Part shown: in pieces, positions 16,379 to 23,812 of the stretch
How the letters are laid out: each line of letters starts with the position of its first letter
How positions within the stretch are numbered: the first letter of the stretch is position 1
IMG/VR virus record: IMGVR_UViG_3300005098_000057
Location: 1-29,777 of that record
Source: a virus
Length of the DNA stretch: 29,777 bases
Reading direction: 5' to 3' (one strand)
Notes under the pieces: model-generated
Database searches by the model: none
What the model was told of the DNA's origin: nothing
Seen by the model: the letters and a program-made list of their open reading frames with translations, nothing else
Translations under genes and position numbers: made by a program

Positions 16379-17186
16379 GGACAGCACCACAGGATGAAAG
16401 GGAATTCCATCTTTTGTGAGCTCTTGGTATTTGACCAAGAGCTTCTTCCCTTTCAGTTCATCACGCCGTTTCCAGTAGCGGTCCCTCTGCACTTCCGTGA
16501 GGCCAGAACCAACGCTGAAGATGCCGCCGTCACCTTTGCATATGAAGGCACCGAGAGTGCCCTTCGGGATCTATGGTTCTTTCTTCCTTGACACCGATTA
16601 TCTCATAGGTGTCAGTCTTCGATGGCTTCAGCTTCATGATGTTCGTGCTTCGCTTCTCCTCGTAGAAAGCGTCTCTGTTTCTTACAATGATGCCCTCGTA
16701 GCCATCGGCTAGGAACGTATCAAGCAGCTCATGCACCTCCACAAGGGAATATGCTTGGAAAGTAGGAACTATCCAGACGCTAGACGTAGCAAGATTGACT
16801 AGTGAAGCTAGCGTCGCAATACGCTGCTTCTGCGTCGTCCAAATGACCTTGATATCGAAGATGCTGTATACTATCTGTGAATAGTCAGGATGTAAGCTGT
16901 TCTGTCGTGAAACGATGCTCCGAATGTCCTGGAGTTTCTTGCCAGGTATCCAGAGCTCACCATCAAAGACACCCTCGTATTTCCAAGAGACAAGCTCCTC
17001 GTTGATGTGCGGAACGCTGACAATCTTGTTGCCTTGGCTTGACAGCAGTGTAACTTTGTCGTTCTCGCAGACTGCAAGGCAGCGATTGCCGTTTATCTTT
17101 GGCTGACAAAGCCACGGCTTTGGCCACTTGAAAAGCCTGCGTTCCTCAAAGGGAACAGCCAACATCACTCCCTTTCTCGCTCCCAT
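16352..17186 (-). CDS. ATP-dependent DNA ligase, interrupted by a +1 frameshift
   Basis: This enzyme seals nicks with ATP through a lysyl-AMP intermediate. The frame from ATG at 17186 (after GGGGAGGAAGG) has motif I CQPKINGNR (K30, R35), motif III VFDGELW (residues 73-79), motif IV EGIIVR (164-169) and motif V MKLKP (184-188). It then runs out of the family pattern after EERTIDPEG and stops at 16530. In the +1 frame from about 16570 the sequence continues PKGTLGAFICKGDGG, GLTEVQRDRYWKRR, LLVKYQELTKDGIPFHPVV, exactly the expected OB-fold domain, to a TAG at 16352. Together they make about 278 residues, normal for a minimal viral ligase. The break may be an assembly error, a real lesion or a programmed shift at CCC-G. 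Confidence 0.85.
16419..16443 (+). terminator. Possible rightward intrinsic terminator
   Basis: Perfect 10-base arms AGCTCTTGGT and ACCAAGAGCT flank a 5-base loop and are followed on the + strand by TCTTCCCTTTC. It lies 41 bases past the end of the rightward virion operon and inside the 3' part of the leftward ligase gene. The U-tract is imperfect, so termination is likely but not certain. Confidence 0.5.
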
Positions 17187-17545
17187 CTTCCTTCCTCCCC
17201 ATCATATTTATATCCTATCTTGCGTAAGCATACACAGAGTGCATTTGCACTTACTCCACATTTCATGCTGAAAGACCTCATTGACCCAAAGATGCGAAGC
17301 ACACGCTCAACACCACCATACCTGGCGAAAGCCTCGGAAGCAAAGCCGTGCGGAGCGTTGCTCCGTCGCTTGTCTTTCAGTCTGATGCCGAGCTTCCGCA
17401 GGTTTGTCCTGATACAGTTTGGTGAGAAGCCCCAATACCTGACCATCCCAGCTACACCAATCGTCTTATATTGATGTTCCAAGATGGCCTTCATGTCCTC
17501 ACCCAGGGTGTTTACCACCACTTGCAGAAAAGTGTCTTCTGCCAT
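17165..17545 (-). CDS. Helix-turn-helix-like protein, paralogue of the upstream gene
   Basis: The 126-residue protein starts with ATG at 17545 behind GGGGGTGAC. It has two helix-turn-helix-like units: GVAGMVRYWGFSPNCIRTNL (about residues 30-49) and SMKCGVSANALCVCLRKIG (about 93-111). Between them lies NAPHGFASEAFARYGGVERVL, which is nearly shared with the 179-residue protein encoded just upstream. Such paired units resemble DNA-binding repeats near homing nucleases and phage regulators, but no nuclease residues are visible. A DNA-binding role is inferred. It overlaps the ligase start by 22 bases. Confidence 0.55.
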   Translation of the reverse strand: MAEDTFLQVVVNTLGEDMKAILEHQYKTIGVAGMVRYWGFSPNCIRTNLRKLGIRLKDKRRSNAPHGFASEAFARYGGVERVLRIFGSMRSFSMKCGVSANALCVCLRKIGYKYDGEEGRWERERE

Positions 17546-17549
17546 CTTG

Positions 17550-17627
17550 TCACCCCCTTACCACTAGGAAGGTTAGTATTAGCAGTGCTAATGCGATTAA
17601 CAAAGCTATAATGTCAAATTTTGACAT
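17550..17627 (-). CDS. 25-residue single membrane-segment peptide
   Basis: ATG at 17627 follows GGAGGTGGGAGAA, a full ribosome site with 8-base spacing. The frame begins MSKFDIIALL and continues as an unbroken run of Leu, Ile, Ala, Val and Thr ending in VVRG before TGA at 17550, an ideal transmembrane helix. The next gene starts four bases later behind its own site. The first codons coincide with copy 4 of the dispersed element and overlap the end of the 179-residue gene. It could be a small membrane regulator or holin-like peptide; no function can be assigned. Confidence 0.5.
   Translation of the reverse strand: MSKFDIIALLIALALLILTFLVVRG
17578..17592 (+). repeat. Short odd palindrome
   Basis: ATTAGC and GCTAAT flank AGT inside the 25-residue peptide frame, 21 bases from copy 4 of the dispersed element. 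Confidence 0.35.
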
Positions 17628-18145
17628 TTCTCCCACCTCCTAGCGTCTCTGCTGTAACGATAGCCCTTCTTGCGAAGATACTGCCCAAGGGTGGTGCTGT
17701 GCACCTTGCAGACCGAGCTGAATCTCCCTACGGTCTGGAACCTGCGAAGCACCTTCTCAATACCACCGTATCTGGCGAAGGCTTCACAAGCGAGGCCGTG
17801 CGGAGCATTGTTGTAGAGCCTCGACTTCGTCCTGATGCCAAGCTCCCGCAGCCCCTTGCGAATGACCACCCCTGTGAAGCCCCAGTGCTTCTGCATCCAG
17901 GTTGAGCCTCGCTCTCGATACTGCTCTCGCAGCACCATCCTTGCAAGCTCCCTGTCACAGCCGTAAGTCATCATGACATTCCAGAGGAACGACCCTCTGG
18001 ACTGTTCAGCCACCGCCGAAGCAATAGCTGCCTTCAGCTTCTCGTATAGAGGTCCTCCAAGCGAGTCCACAAGAGCAAACAGCTCTTGTGCTTCCTTGTT
18101 GGAGAGCCACGCCACAAGTTTATACCCTCGTCTGTCCCTTGGCAT
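17606..18145 (-). CDS. Helix-turn-helix-like protein, larger paralogue
   Basis: The 179-residue protein starts with ATG at 18145, five bases after GGAGG in AAAGGAGGACAAT. Residues about 95-170 match the 126-residue neighbour: IRKGLRELGIRTKSR, NAPHGLACEAFARYGGIEKVL, LRKKGYRYSRDARRWEK. It adds an N-terminal helical domain of about 75 residues (KEAQELFALVDSLGGPLYEK). Two helix-turn-helix-like units are visible near 83-104 and 146-165. The last codons (CQNLTL) are supplied by copy 4 of the dispersed element, unlike the paralogue, which ends in a charged tail, so the gene end seems to have been altered by the element. Probably DNA-binding; target unknown. Confidence 0.55.
   Translation of the reverse strand: MPRDRRGYKLVAWLSNKEAQELFALVDSLGGPLYEKLKAAIASAVAEQSRGSFLWNVMMTYGCDRELARMVLREQYRERGSTWMQKHWGFTGVVIRKGLRELGIRTKSRLYNNAPHGLACEAFARYGGIEKVLRRFQTVGRFSSVCKVHSTTLGQYLRKKGYRYSRDARRWEKCQNLTL
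17613..17625 (+). promoter_or_regulatory. Dispersed palindromic element, copy 4
   Basis: The + strand reads GTCAAATTTTGAC followed by ATTTCT; the 17-base stretch from 17611 is symmetric apart from its central base. This is the only copy whose TTTCT flank points against the direction of transcription. It overlaps the end of the 179-residue gene and the start of the 25-residue membrane peptide. Confidence 0.8.
18068..18090 (+). repeat. Intragenic inverted repeat, 9-base arms
   Basis: Perfect arms CACAAGAGC and GCTCTTGTG flank AAACA, within the N-terminal part of the 179-residue helix-turn-helix-like gene. Confidence 0.6.
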
Positions 18146-18212
18146 ATTGTCCTCCTTTCCTCAAGATTTCCTTGTACTCTCGCCTCAGCTGCTTAGCAAC
18201 TCTTCCGTTCAT
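18120..18212 (-). CDS. 30-residue basic phage protein
   Basis: ATG at 18212 overlaps the previous stop as ATGA and is preceded by GGAGAACAGAA. The frame reads MNGRVAKQLRREYKEIL, then a Gly, Lys and Arg-rich tail, and stops at 18120, 26 bases inside the next gene. The MNG..AK.LRRE start is familiar from short phage proteins whose role is unknown. Coupling on both sides supports a real gene despite its size. Confidence 0.55.
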   Translation of the reverse strand: MNGRVAKQLRREYKEILRKGGQYAKGQTRV

Positions 18213-18718
18213 TTCTGTTCTCCGCACAGCTTCTCTTTCAGAGCTCTGTAACCTTCCTCGGATATCTTAATTTCCACACCGTCAATAATTATTGTGTGAC
18301 CCTTGGGACGAGCGTATTTCCAGTGCGTGTAACTAAACTTTGCAGCCTCTCTGAACTCATCTATATCGTCTGAGTCTGCTGCTACGTAAGGGTGGTTCGC
18401 TCCATCAATATAGCCTACATAAATCCCTGTTCTCCAGCTTACGTTATCGTCGCTGAACTCAGCAATCTCGCCATACTCGAAGGCATAGCCTTCGAACATT
18501 TCGTCAATCCAGTGATAACTTCCATTGTCTTCCTCAATGCGATAGCAGTTGTCCATGACCTCCTTGATAGTTACGGCCTGTCCGCAGAACTTTCTGTTCG
18601 TTCTCAGGAAGAGCCACGGCTTCCCAAAGAAACCGATGTCGCCGCTCAGCGGCACGCCCTGTCTCATCATTGCCCTCCATTGCCTAACCCTTACTTTGTC
18701 TCCTACCTTGAATTTCAT
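18209..18718 (-). CDS. Conserved phage protein with SH3-like N-terminus
   Basis: The 169-residue protein starts with ATG at 18718 after GGAGGGTGAA; frames reading further upstream lack a ribosome site and overlap the previous gene. It opens KFKVGDKVRVRQW, an SH3-like barrel strand pair, and later has KFCGQAVTIKEV and YHWIDEMFEGY, a combination I know from unnamed phage proteins of replication modules. The C-terminal 50 residues (HTIIIDGVEIKISEEGYRALKEKL) look like a separate small fold. There is no catalytic motif. It is made together with the helicase-like gene upstream, whose stop lies one base away. Confidence 0.5.
   Translation of the reverse strand: MKFKVGDKVRVRQWRAMMRQGVPLSGDIGFFGKPWLFLRTNRKFCGQAVTIKEVMDNCYRIEEDNGSYHWIDEMFEGYAFEYGEIAEFSDDNVSWRTGIYVGYIDGANHPYVAADSDDIDEFREAAKFSYTHWKYARPKGHTIIIDGVEIKISEEGYRALKEKLCGEQK
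18477..18495 (+). repeat. Intragenic inverted repeat
   Basis: Perfect 8-base arms TCGAAGGC and GCCTTCGA flank ATA, inside the SH3-like gene. Confidence 0.5.
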
Positions 18719-18719
18719 T

Positions 18720-19922
18720 TCACCCTCCATAAACATACCAGATGTCGCCTGTTGGCTTCCCATCTGGCCCATTATACACACGCTTTACGAGACGCTGTCG
18801 TAAGACAGTGTCCATAACATTGTCAAACTTCTTGCTGTCAATGTCCCGCCAGACAAGACGCATAAGCTCCCGCTCTGTTATCCACTTCCGAGATTTGACA
18901 ATCTCGACAACAAGATTGACATCCGCAGCTACCAAGCTGCGGCCTACGGCTTTGAACACGTTGTGCATCTGGGCTTCCACCTCCTCGAGGTCTCGGAGCG
19001 AAGCTTCAATGTGAGACCAGTCTACGACGAGGTCGTTCGACCTCGCTGCAGCATGAACGATTGCGAGCTTCAGCAAGTAGAGGGGCTTTCGCTCATACCA
19101 GCCATCGAAGACTGGGTCTGGGCATAGCTGTGCCGTTCTGTCGTAGTCGTCATACCATTCAATCCAGCGTTGTCTGCACTCAGGCGAGAACTCGTATGTC
19201 CCCGCTATACGAGAGATAATGTAGAGGTCGTTCTTGAGAGCCCTACAGAGCTCTCGCTCTTCTTCATCCTCAACGGGAATTGGAACAGGCTTTGCCCGCC
19301 GTGTGGCCCAGACGAATATGATTCTCGACGTTAGCCCACTGCCAATGGCACTGCTTGGCAGTGAGGATGCAATGCTCTCGGGTGTTGTCGCAGCAAGAAC
19401 ATTGAGGAACACAGATGGAACGACGTTTGTCCCAGTGTGTTTCGTTCGATACTTCCAGGGTATTTCCTGAGCGTCGAACAGGTCTGTTAGCATAACAATC
19501 ATCTTCGTGTTATCGCCCTTCTGACCGAGGAAGCTCTCAAACTCTTTCGACGTGACCGTCAAGCTGCTGTGCTGAAAGCGTGAGCCGTCAGGCATTTGCT
19601 CGTCAACTGCACTGTTTTCCAAATCTTGAATCAACGCCTGTGGCGTGACTGCGTCAGCACTCAGAATAACGTCGGGTATCTCCGACAGGAATTTTATTCC
19701 GAAGGAGATGGCTTGACTCTTGCGAGCAGCACCTGGCGGTGCAACCAGCACGACATACATATTAGGATACACGTTTATCCTGCCAAGCGAAAGCTTCGCT
19801 TTCTTGCGAAGCACAGCTGCAATCACAGACATAGCTACCCACCTGTGAAAGATTGTGGCACTTTCTGTGTTCTGCATATACCGAAGGTATGCTTCAATCC
19901 AGTCATTTAACATTCTCCCCAT
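18720..19922 (-). CDS. DUF3987-like primase-helicase ATPase
   Basis: The 400-residue protein begins with ATG at 19922, nine bases after GGAG. The N-terminal FHRWVAMSVIAAVLRKK leads into YVVLVAPPGAARKSQAI (residues 56-72), a Walker A variant with K68-S69. The hydrophobic strand IVMLTDLFDAQE follows at about 140 as a Walker B candidate, then NVLAATTPESI and GLTSRIIFVWA. This order matches the DUF3987 helicase-like proteins that phages use in replication. The C-terminus (WITERELMRLVWRDIDSKKFDNV...LVKRVYNG) looks like a winged helix. Its place directly after the DNA polymerase suggests that it is the replicative helicase. Walker A lacks the usual second Gly (Arg67 instead). Confidence 0.7.
   Translation of the reverse strand: MGRMLNDWIEAYLRYMQNTESATIFHRWVAMSVIAAVLRKKAKLSLGRINVYPNMYVVLVAPPGAARKSQAISFGIKFLSEIPDVILSADAVTPQALIQDLENSAVDEQMPDGSRFQHSSLTVTSKEFESFLGQKGDNTKMIVMLTDLFDAQEIPWKYRTKHTGTNVVPSVFLNVLAATTPESIASSLPSSAIGSGLTSRIIFVWATRRAKPVPIPVEDEEERELCRALKNDLYIISRIAGTYEFSPECRQRWIEWYDDYDRTAQLCPDPVFDGWYERKPLYLLKLAIVHAAARSNDLVVDWSHIEASLRDLEEVEAQMHNVFKAVGRSLVAADVNLVVEIVKSRKWITERELMRLVWRDIDSKKFDNVMDTVLRQRLVKRVYNGPDGKPTGDIWYVYGG
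19337..19363 (+). repeat. Intragenic inverted repeat, 9-base arms
   Basis: Perfect arms CACTGCCAA and TTGGCAGTG are separated by nine bases, inside the helicase-like gene. Confidence 0.5.
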
Positions 19923-19924
19923 CG

Positions 19925-22237
19925 TTACTGTCTCCAGTCAATATCGAGCTCTTCCATATCGCCCCAATATCCTCCGACCTTGAAGTCGACGTCGATTATC
20001 ATTGTCTCGTTGTTGACAGGGACTTCTCTTATCATATGCTCTCGCATTAGGCGGACGCATCTGTCGACCTTCTCAGGCTCGGCTGCTACGTAGATTGCGT
20101 CGTGGAGCTGGATGCAGACATCAAACTCGCTGCCGTGAGCCCGATAGAAGCTCTCTGCCGATATGTTGAGCAGGTCTCCGACGGACGACTGCGGAATGTA
20201 GGCATACGCCTCTCGGAAAAGAGCGTCGCCCCACCTTCCAAGGAAGCGGTGTCTTCGACCGAAGAGGTTGATGAGCGTCCTGTTCTGGCGGAGCTGCTGC
20301 TGTATTCGCATGTGCCAGCTTTTCAAGAGGTGATTCTTCTCGTAGTAGCGGTCGAGTAAGGCTCGAGCCTGTGACAGTGTAACACCGAGACGCTCGGCGA
20401 CAGTCGCAGGGCCTGCAGCGTAGTTGCAAGCATGACGGAGCGTCTTCCCTATGCGACGCTGTGCTGGCGTGACTTCGTCTACAGGTATTTCATACATTAG
20501 GCTTGCCGTGTAGCGATGGATATCGTATTTCTTCTTCCTCAAGGAAGGAGGTATTCCGAAGCTGTCCTTGAACATCTTCATCAGGACAGTGTCAAGACAC
20601 AAGTAGGCCACCACAATGGCTTCCGCCTGGACGTAGTCCGCTCCGATGAATACCTTACCCTTCGGTGCTCGATAGAGCACGCGAGCATCCTCGGGAATGT
20701 TCTGCAAATTGCCACTGCCATATGGCAAGATGATGCTTTTGCTGGAGCTCCAGCGACCACCAAACGACGTTCCTGCTATGTTATAGCAGGTGTGCACCTT
20801 TCCCTCGGGGCTGACAGTGATGTCCACGAAAGACGATTTCTTCTTGGCAACGGCCCGTCGTTCGAGGATGAGCCCAGGAACTGGGTGCACCTTTGCAAGT
20901 CTTTTCAAGGCTTGCTCGTCGGTCGTGACCTTACGCTCTTGCTCTTTGGACTTGCGTCGCTTGAATTGCAACGGCAGACCGAGGTCGACGTAGAGCAAGC
21001 GTCTCACTTGGTCTGGCGAGTTGAAATTTATTTCACGGCCGCAAGCAGCAACAAGCTTCTCGTCAAGCTCCTTGAGCTTCTCATCGCATTCCTTGAGGAG
21101 TGTATCACGCTTCTGTGTGTCGACGTCTATGCCCTGCAGCTGCATGTAAATGGCGAGCTCAAGCTGTCTCATCTCCATATCGAAGATGTGTTGCTGGCCA
21201 GCGTTCCGAACTTCTCGCTCCAGGATTGGAACAAGGGCGATTGTAGCTGCTGCGTCTTGGGCATTGTAGAGGCCCATGTCTCTACTGGAGTAGGGCTTCC
21301 AGACAGGGACGTCCAGACAGATGCTTGCAAGATAGCCTAGGTCTCTCGGCAGCTCAGGCCATACAACATGGGCTGCGAGCAGTGTGTCCATATACATCTT
21401 CCTTGGGAAGATGTGGTAGCGATACCACAGCATAGCTGCGTCATACACTGCGTTGTGCATCACGATTGGGCAGCGTTCGCATAGGCGAGCTACCGCTGAC
21501 CAGATAACGATTTCATCCCTTTCAGGCCATTTTGGATACCTGCCATCCAACAGCTGGATGGAAATAGCGAAATTCGGGTCGGCTGATAAGCCAATCCACG
21601 AGACGTGAGTCTTGATGGCCTCGAGGTCGAGAGCCACAGGGCCTCTGGCACTGTCGCAAAAGTCTATGAACTCTTGCAAAGTTGGGCGAGTCTGGAAGAC
21701 CCGCTTGTCTTCTGGGATTTGTGGAAACTTACTGTGGTGAAGTGCCTTCCGCATGTCCAGAATGAACGTTGTTGCTAGCTCCCACTCGTAGTTCACCGCT
21801 TGCGGGTGGTAGGTCGCAAGGACTTTCTGTCCACGCACAAGCGTGGACTCCATCACATAGCCTCTATACGAGGCTATGCCTGTCTTGCCCGTCAGGGCCC
21901 ACAGGGCTGTCCGCCCAAGGGCGACAACAATGTTCGGGCGATACTGCTCAATCTCCTCCTTGAGGAGGTTGACCCACTCAATAAGCTGAGGCTTCGGCTT
22001 GGTGCAGGACGCATCATGAAAGTAATATTTTATGTCATTGGCAGGTGGTCTCTCACGAGCTACATTCGCTATAAGGCATTCTGCTCGGTTTATCCCTGCA
22101 TACGACAGCAGCGAATTGAGCGTCTTTCCCGCTCGCCCCACGAAAGGCCTCCCTGTCATGTCTTCTTCTTTCCCAGGGGCTTCACCGACCAGCATAATAT
22201 TGGCGGTCGGCGGACCTTCAGTAGGGACGAACGTCAT
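19925..22237 (-). CDS. Uracil-DNA glycosylase / family A DNA polymerase fusion
   Basis: The 770-residue protein joins three domains. Residues 1-165 resemble family 4/5 uracil-DNA glycosylases, with GEAPG (18-22), GRPFVGRAG (29-37), N-x-x-RERPPxN near 58-67 and YHPQAV (143-148). The usual N-terminal CxxC of the Fe-S cluster is missing. Residues about 198-340 are a 3'-5' exonuclease with D204/E206, N262/D266 and Y324/D328, so proofreading looks intact. Residues about 400-770 are family A polymerase: motif A GADYVQAE (D534), motif B R594...K598...Y606 and motif C LHDAIYV (D713). Motif C has Ala after Asp instead of the common Glu, and motif B has Tyr-Ala instead of Tyr-Gly. It starts at an ATGA overlap with the methyltransferase gene. 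Confidence 0.88.
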   Translation of the reverse strand: MTFVPTEGPPTANIMLVGEAPGKEEDMTGRPFVGRAGKTLNSLLSYAGINRAECLIANVARERPPANDIKYYFHDASCTKPKPQLIEWVNLLKEEIEQYRPNIVVALGRTALWALTGKTGIASYRGYVMESTLVRGQKVLATYHPQAVNYEWELATTFILDMRKALHHSKFPQIPEDKRVFQTRPTLQEFIDFCDSARGPVALDLEAIKTHVSWIGLSADPNFAISIQLLDGRYPKWPERDEIVIWSAVARLCERCPIVMHNAVYDAAMLWYRYHIFPRKMYMDTLLAAHVVWPELPRDLGYLASICLDVPVWKPYSSRDMGLYNAQDAAATIALVPILEREVRNAGQQHIFDMEMRQLELAIYMQLQGIDVDTQKRDTLLKECDEKLKELDEKLVAACGREINFNSPDQVRRLLYVDLGLPLQFKRRKSKEQERKVTTDEQALKRLAKVHPVPGLILERRAVAKKKSSFVDITVSPEGKVHTCYNIAGTSFGGRWSSSKSIILPYGSGNLQNIPEDARVLYRAPKGKVFIGADYVQAEAIVVAYLCLDTVLMKMFKDSFGIPPSLRKKKYDIHRYTASLMYEIPVDEVTPAQRRIGKTLRHACNYAAGPATVAERLGVTLSQARALLDRYYEKNHLLKSWHMRIQQQLRQNRTLINLFGRRHRFLGRWGDALFREAYAYIPQSSVGDLLNISAESFYRAHGSEFDVCIQLHDAIYVAAEPEKVDRCVRLMREHMIREVPVNNETMIIDVDFKVGGYWGDMEELDIDWRQ
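21829..21878 (+). repeat. Twin intragenic hairpins in the glycosylase segment
   Basis: GTCCACGC and GCGTGGAC flank ACAA at 21829-21848. Eight bases on, CATAGCCTC and GAGGCTATG flank TATAC at 21856-21878. Both have perfect arms and lie in the glycosylase part of the polymerase fusion. Confidence 0.6.
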
Positions 22238-23526
22238 GATTTCACCTCCTTTGATAGGGCTTCGAGAGCAGCAGCGTATGCCGCCTTGTCTATTTCACAG
22301 CCGATAGGTCGCATTTTCAATGACAGGGCTGCACGGAAGGTGCTAGCAGAGCCAGCAAATGGGTCGCAAACGACACTGTTCGGCATAACTGTTCGTTGAA
22401 TAAGCTCACGCAGGAGCTCGACAGGCTTCTCCGTCGGATGAATACGCTTGCTTGGCTCAACAGGCGGAACCTGTATCCAATCAGGACGTCCTTGCAGAAC
22501 AAGCTCACTGTCTGGCCTGCGGCAGTATAGCAGCATGTCGTAGCAGCTGGCTGGCCAGCACTTCGGTGCGTTGCACTGGCCCACGGCTCGCTTGACCCAT
22601 ATGACAGGACGAACGTGCGGGAGCCAGCCTACGGCTTCAAAGATTGTCCGCACAGCATGAAAGTATTCAGGTGCTACGAATATCCAGGCGTGAGCCGTGC
22701 TCTTGCAAAAGCGGAAGCTCTCACGTGCAAGCACGGTGTAGAGCTCGAAAGCCTCGTCAGGCTTGTCCTCGAACTTGTAACCAGCTGTGCTGACACCACC
22801 CGTTTCACGGCCTACGCTGGTGGCGATTTCATCTATGTTAATACCGTAAGGCGGGTCTGTCAGCAACAGGTCGACAGACCTGTCTGGTATAGTCGGCATC
22901 CACTCCCTTGCATCTGCAAGGTGTAAATCCCACTCCAAGCAAGCTTGGCGAGCGAGCTCAGCTCGCCGCAAGGCAACGTCGATGCTCTTCGCCGCTCGCT
23001 TGATAGCCGATTTCTTCTTGAGCCTCGCAAGTTCGGGGAATGTTTCCACAGCCTCTGCTATCTGGATATGCTCGATGACCTTAGCTCTGCTAACACCAAG
23101 GCTTTCGGCAGTTTTGTCGAGTGTCCATCCGCCCTCTCGGCCGCTTTGCGACTCGCCATAAAGCTTTTGCTTTATGTTGTGAAGGTCCCGTATAGCGAGG
23201 GCCTCCTCGGCGGGAGTGAGGTTTTCTCGCTGCAAATTCTCTTCGAGCTCGATTTCTCGCAGAACCAGCGGGTCAACTGCGTCTATGTAGATGCAGCGAA
23301 CCTTCCGCTGCCCTATCTTGCACGCCGCTAGGCGGCGTCCACCTGCAACAAGCCTCATGTCACGAGTTACTATGATAGGGACGAACTGTCCGTATTTCTC
23401 CATAGAGTGGAGAAGCTTCTTCAGCTTTCGCTGGTCGACCTCCCTCCGATACCTCGGAAGGTCTTCGTCAAGGACGACCTCGTCGGGGTCGACCTCGAAG
23501 ATTTCCTTCTTGTTGAAGTAAGACAT
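22234..23526 (-). CDS. ParB-like / DNA methyltransferase fusion
   Basis: The 430-residue protein starts with ATG at 23526 behind GGAGGACTAGGAA. Residues about 10-160 are ParB/Srx-like: GQFVPIIV (46-53), AGGRRLAA (61-68), EENLQRENLTPAEEA (95-109), then a helix-turn-helix near TLDKTAESLGVSRAKV (135-150). Residues about 195-430 are an amino-methyltransferase with motif IV DPPYGI (224-229), then HPTEKPVELL and motif I DPFAGS (388-393), the order of beta-class enzymes. It transfers methyl from AdoMet to adenine N6 or cytosine N4 in DNA; which base and site is not visible. No restriction gene is adjacent, so protection of viral DNA or regulation is more likely. It overlaps the polymerase start by four bases. 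Confidence 0.85.
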   Translation of the reverse strand: MSYFNKKEIFEVDPDEVVLDEDLPRYRREVDQRKLKKLLHSMEKYGQFVPIIVTRDMRLVAGGRRLAACKIGQRKVRCIYIDAVDPLVLREIELEENLQRENLTPAEEALAIRDLHNIKQKLYGESQSGREGGWTLDKTAESLGVSRAKVIEHIQIAEAVETFPELARLKKKSAIKRAAKSIDVALRRAELARQACLEWDLHLADAREWMPTIPDRSVDLLLTDPPYGINIDEIATSVGRETGGVSTAGYKFEDKPDEAFELYTVLARESFRFCKSTAHAWIFVAPEYFHAVRTIFEAVGWLPHVRPVIWVKRAVGQCNAPKCWPASCYDMLLYCRRPDSELVLQGRPDWIQVPPVEPSKRIHPTEKPVELLRELIQRTVMPNSVVCDPFAGSASTFRAALSLKMRPIGCEIDKAAYAAALEALSKEVKS

Positions 23527-23547
23527 TTCCTAGTCCTCCCCAGAAGA

Positions 23548-23560
23548 GTCAAAATTTGAC
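23548..23560 (-). promoter_or_regulatory. Dispersed palindromic element, copy 5
   Basis: On the minus strand it reads GTCAAATTTTGAC then TCTTCTGGGGAGG, running straight into the ribosome site of the methyltransferase gene. It begins three bases after the stop of the zinc-ribbon gene, in a 37-base gap. Confidence 0.8.
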
Positions 23561-23563
23561 GTT

Positions 23564-23812
23564 CTAGCTTCGCCGAACAATTGTAGTTACGTGGCCACAC
23601 TCTGTGCAGCGAAATAGCTCAATTGCGATAAGCTCTTCACGCCCAGTATGCGATAGCACCGCAGAAACCTTTTTCAAAACGAAGACGGTTGTGAAGTATG
23701 TGCTTCCGCACTCGGGACACTCCACACTCGGGCACTTTGACAAGTCAACCCTGACAGGTTGACCTATGGCCTGTGGGCCGTGTCCTCCGTTACCATTATC
23801 ACCTTTCTTCAT
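23564..23812 (-). CDS. Small zinc-ribbon protein
   Basis: The 82-residue protein starts with ATG at 23812 behind GGAGGGCAAGAG. Two knuckles are visible: CPECGS near residues 32-37 and CTECGH near 69-74. Together they make a four-Cys zinc ribbon with about 36 residues between. A further Cys lies just before the first knuckle. The first 20 residues are Gly and Asn rich and probably disordered. Similar small ribbons are common in phage replication modules and may bind DNA or a polymerase, but the partner is unknown. It overlaps the upstream gene by 14 bases. Confidence 0.6.
   Translation of the reverse strand: MKKGDNGNGGHGPQAIGQPVRVDLSKCPSVECPECGSTYFTTVFVLKKVSAVLSHTGREELIAIELFRCTECGHVTTIVRRS

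Noticed and set aside
20516-21340. Plus-strand frame of 274 codons
   Set aside because: It is antisense to the polymerase and exonuclease domains, which have intact motifs.
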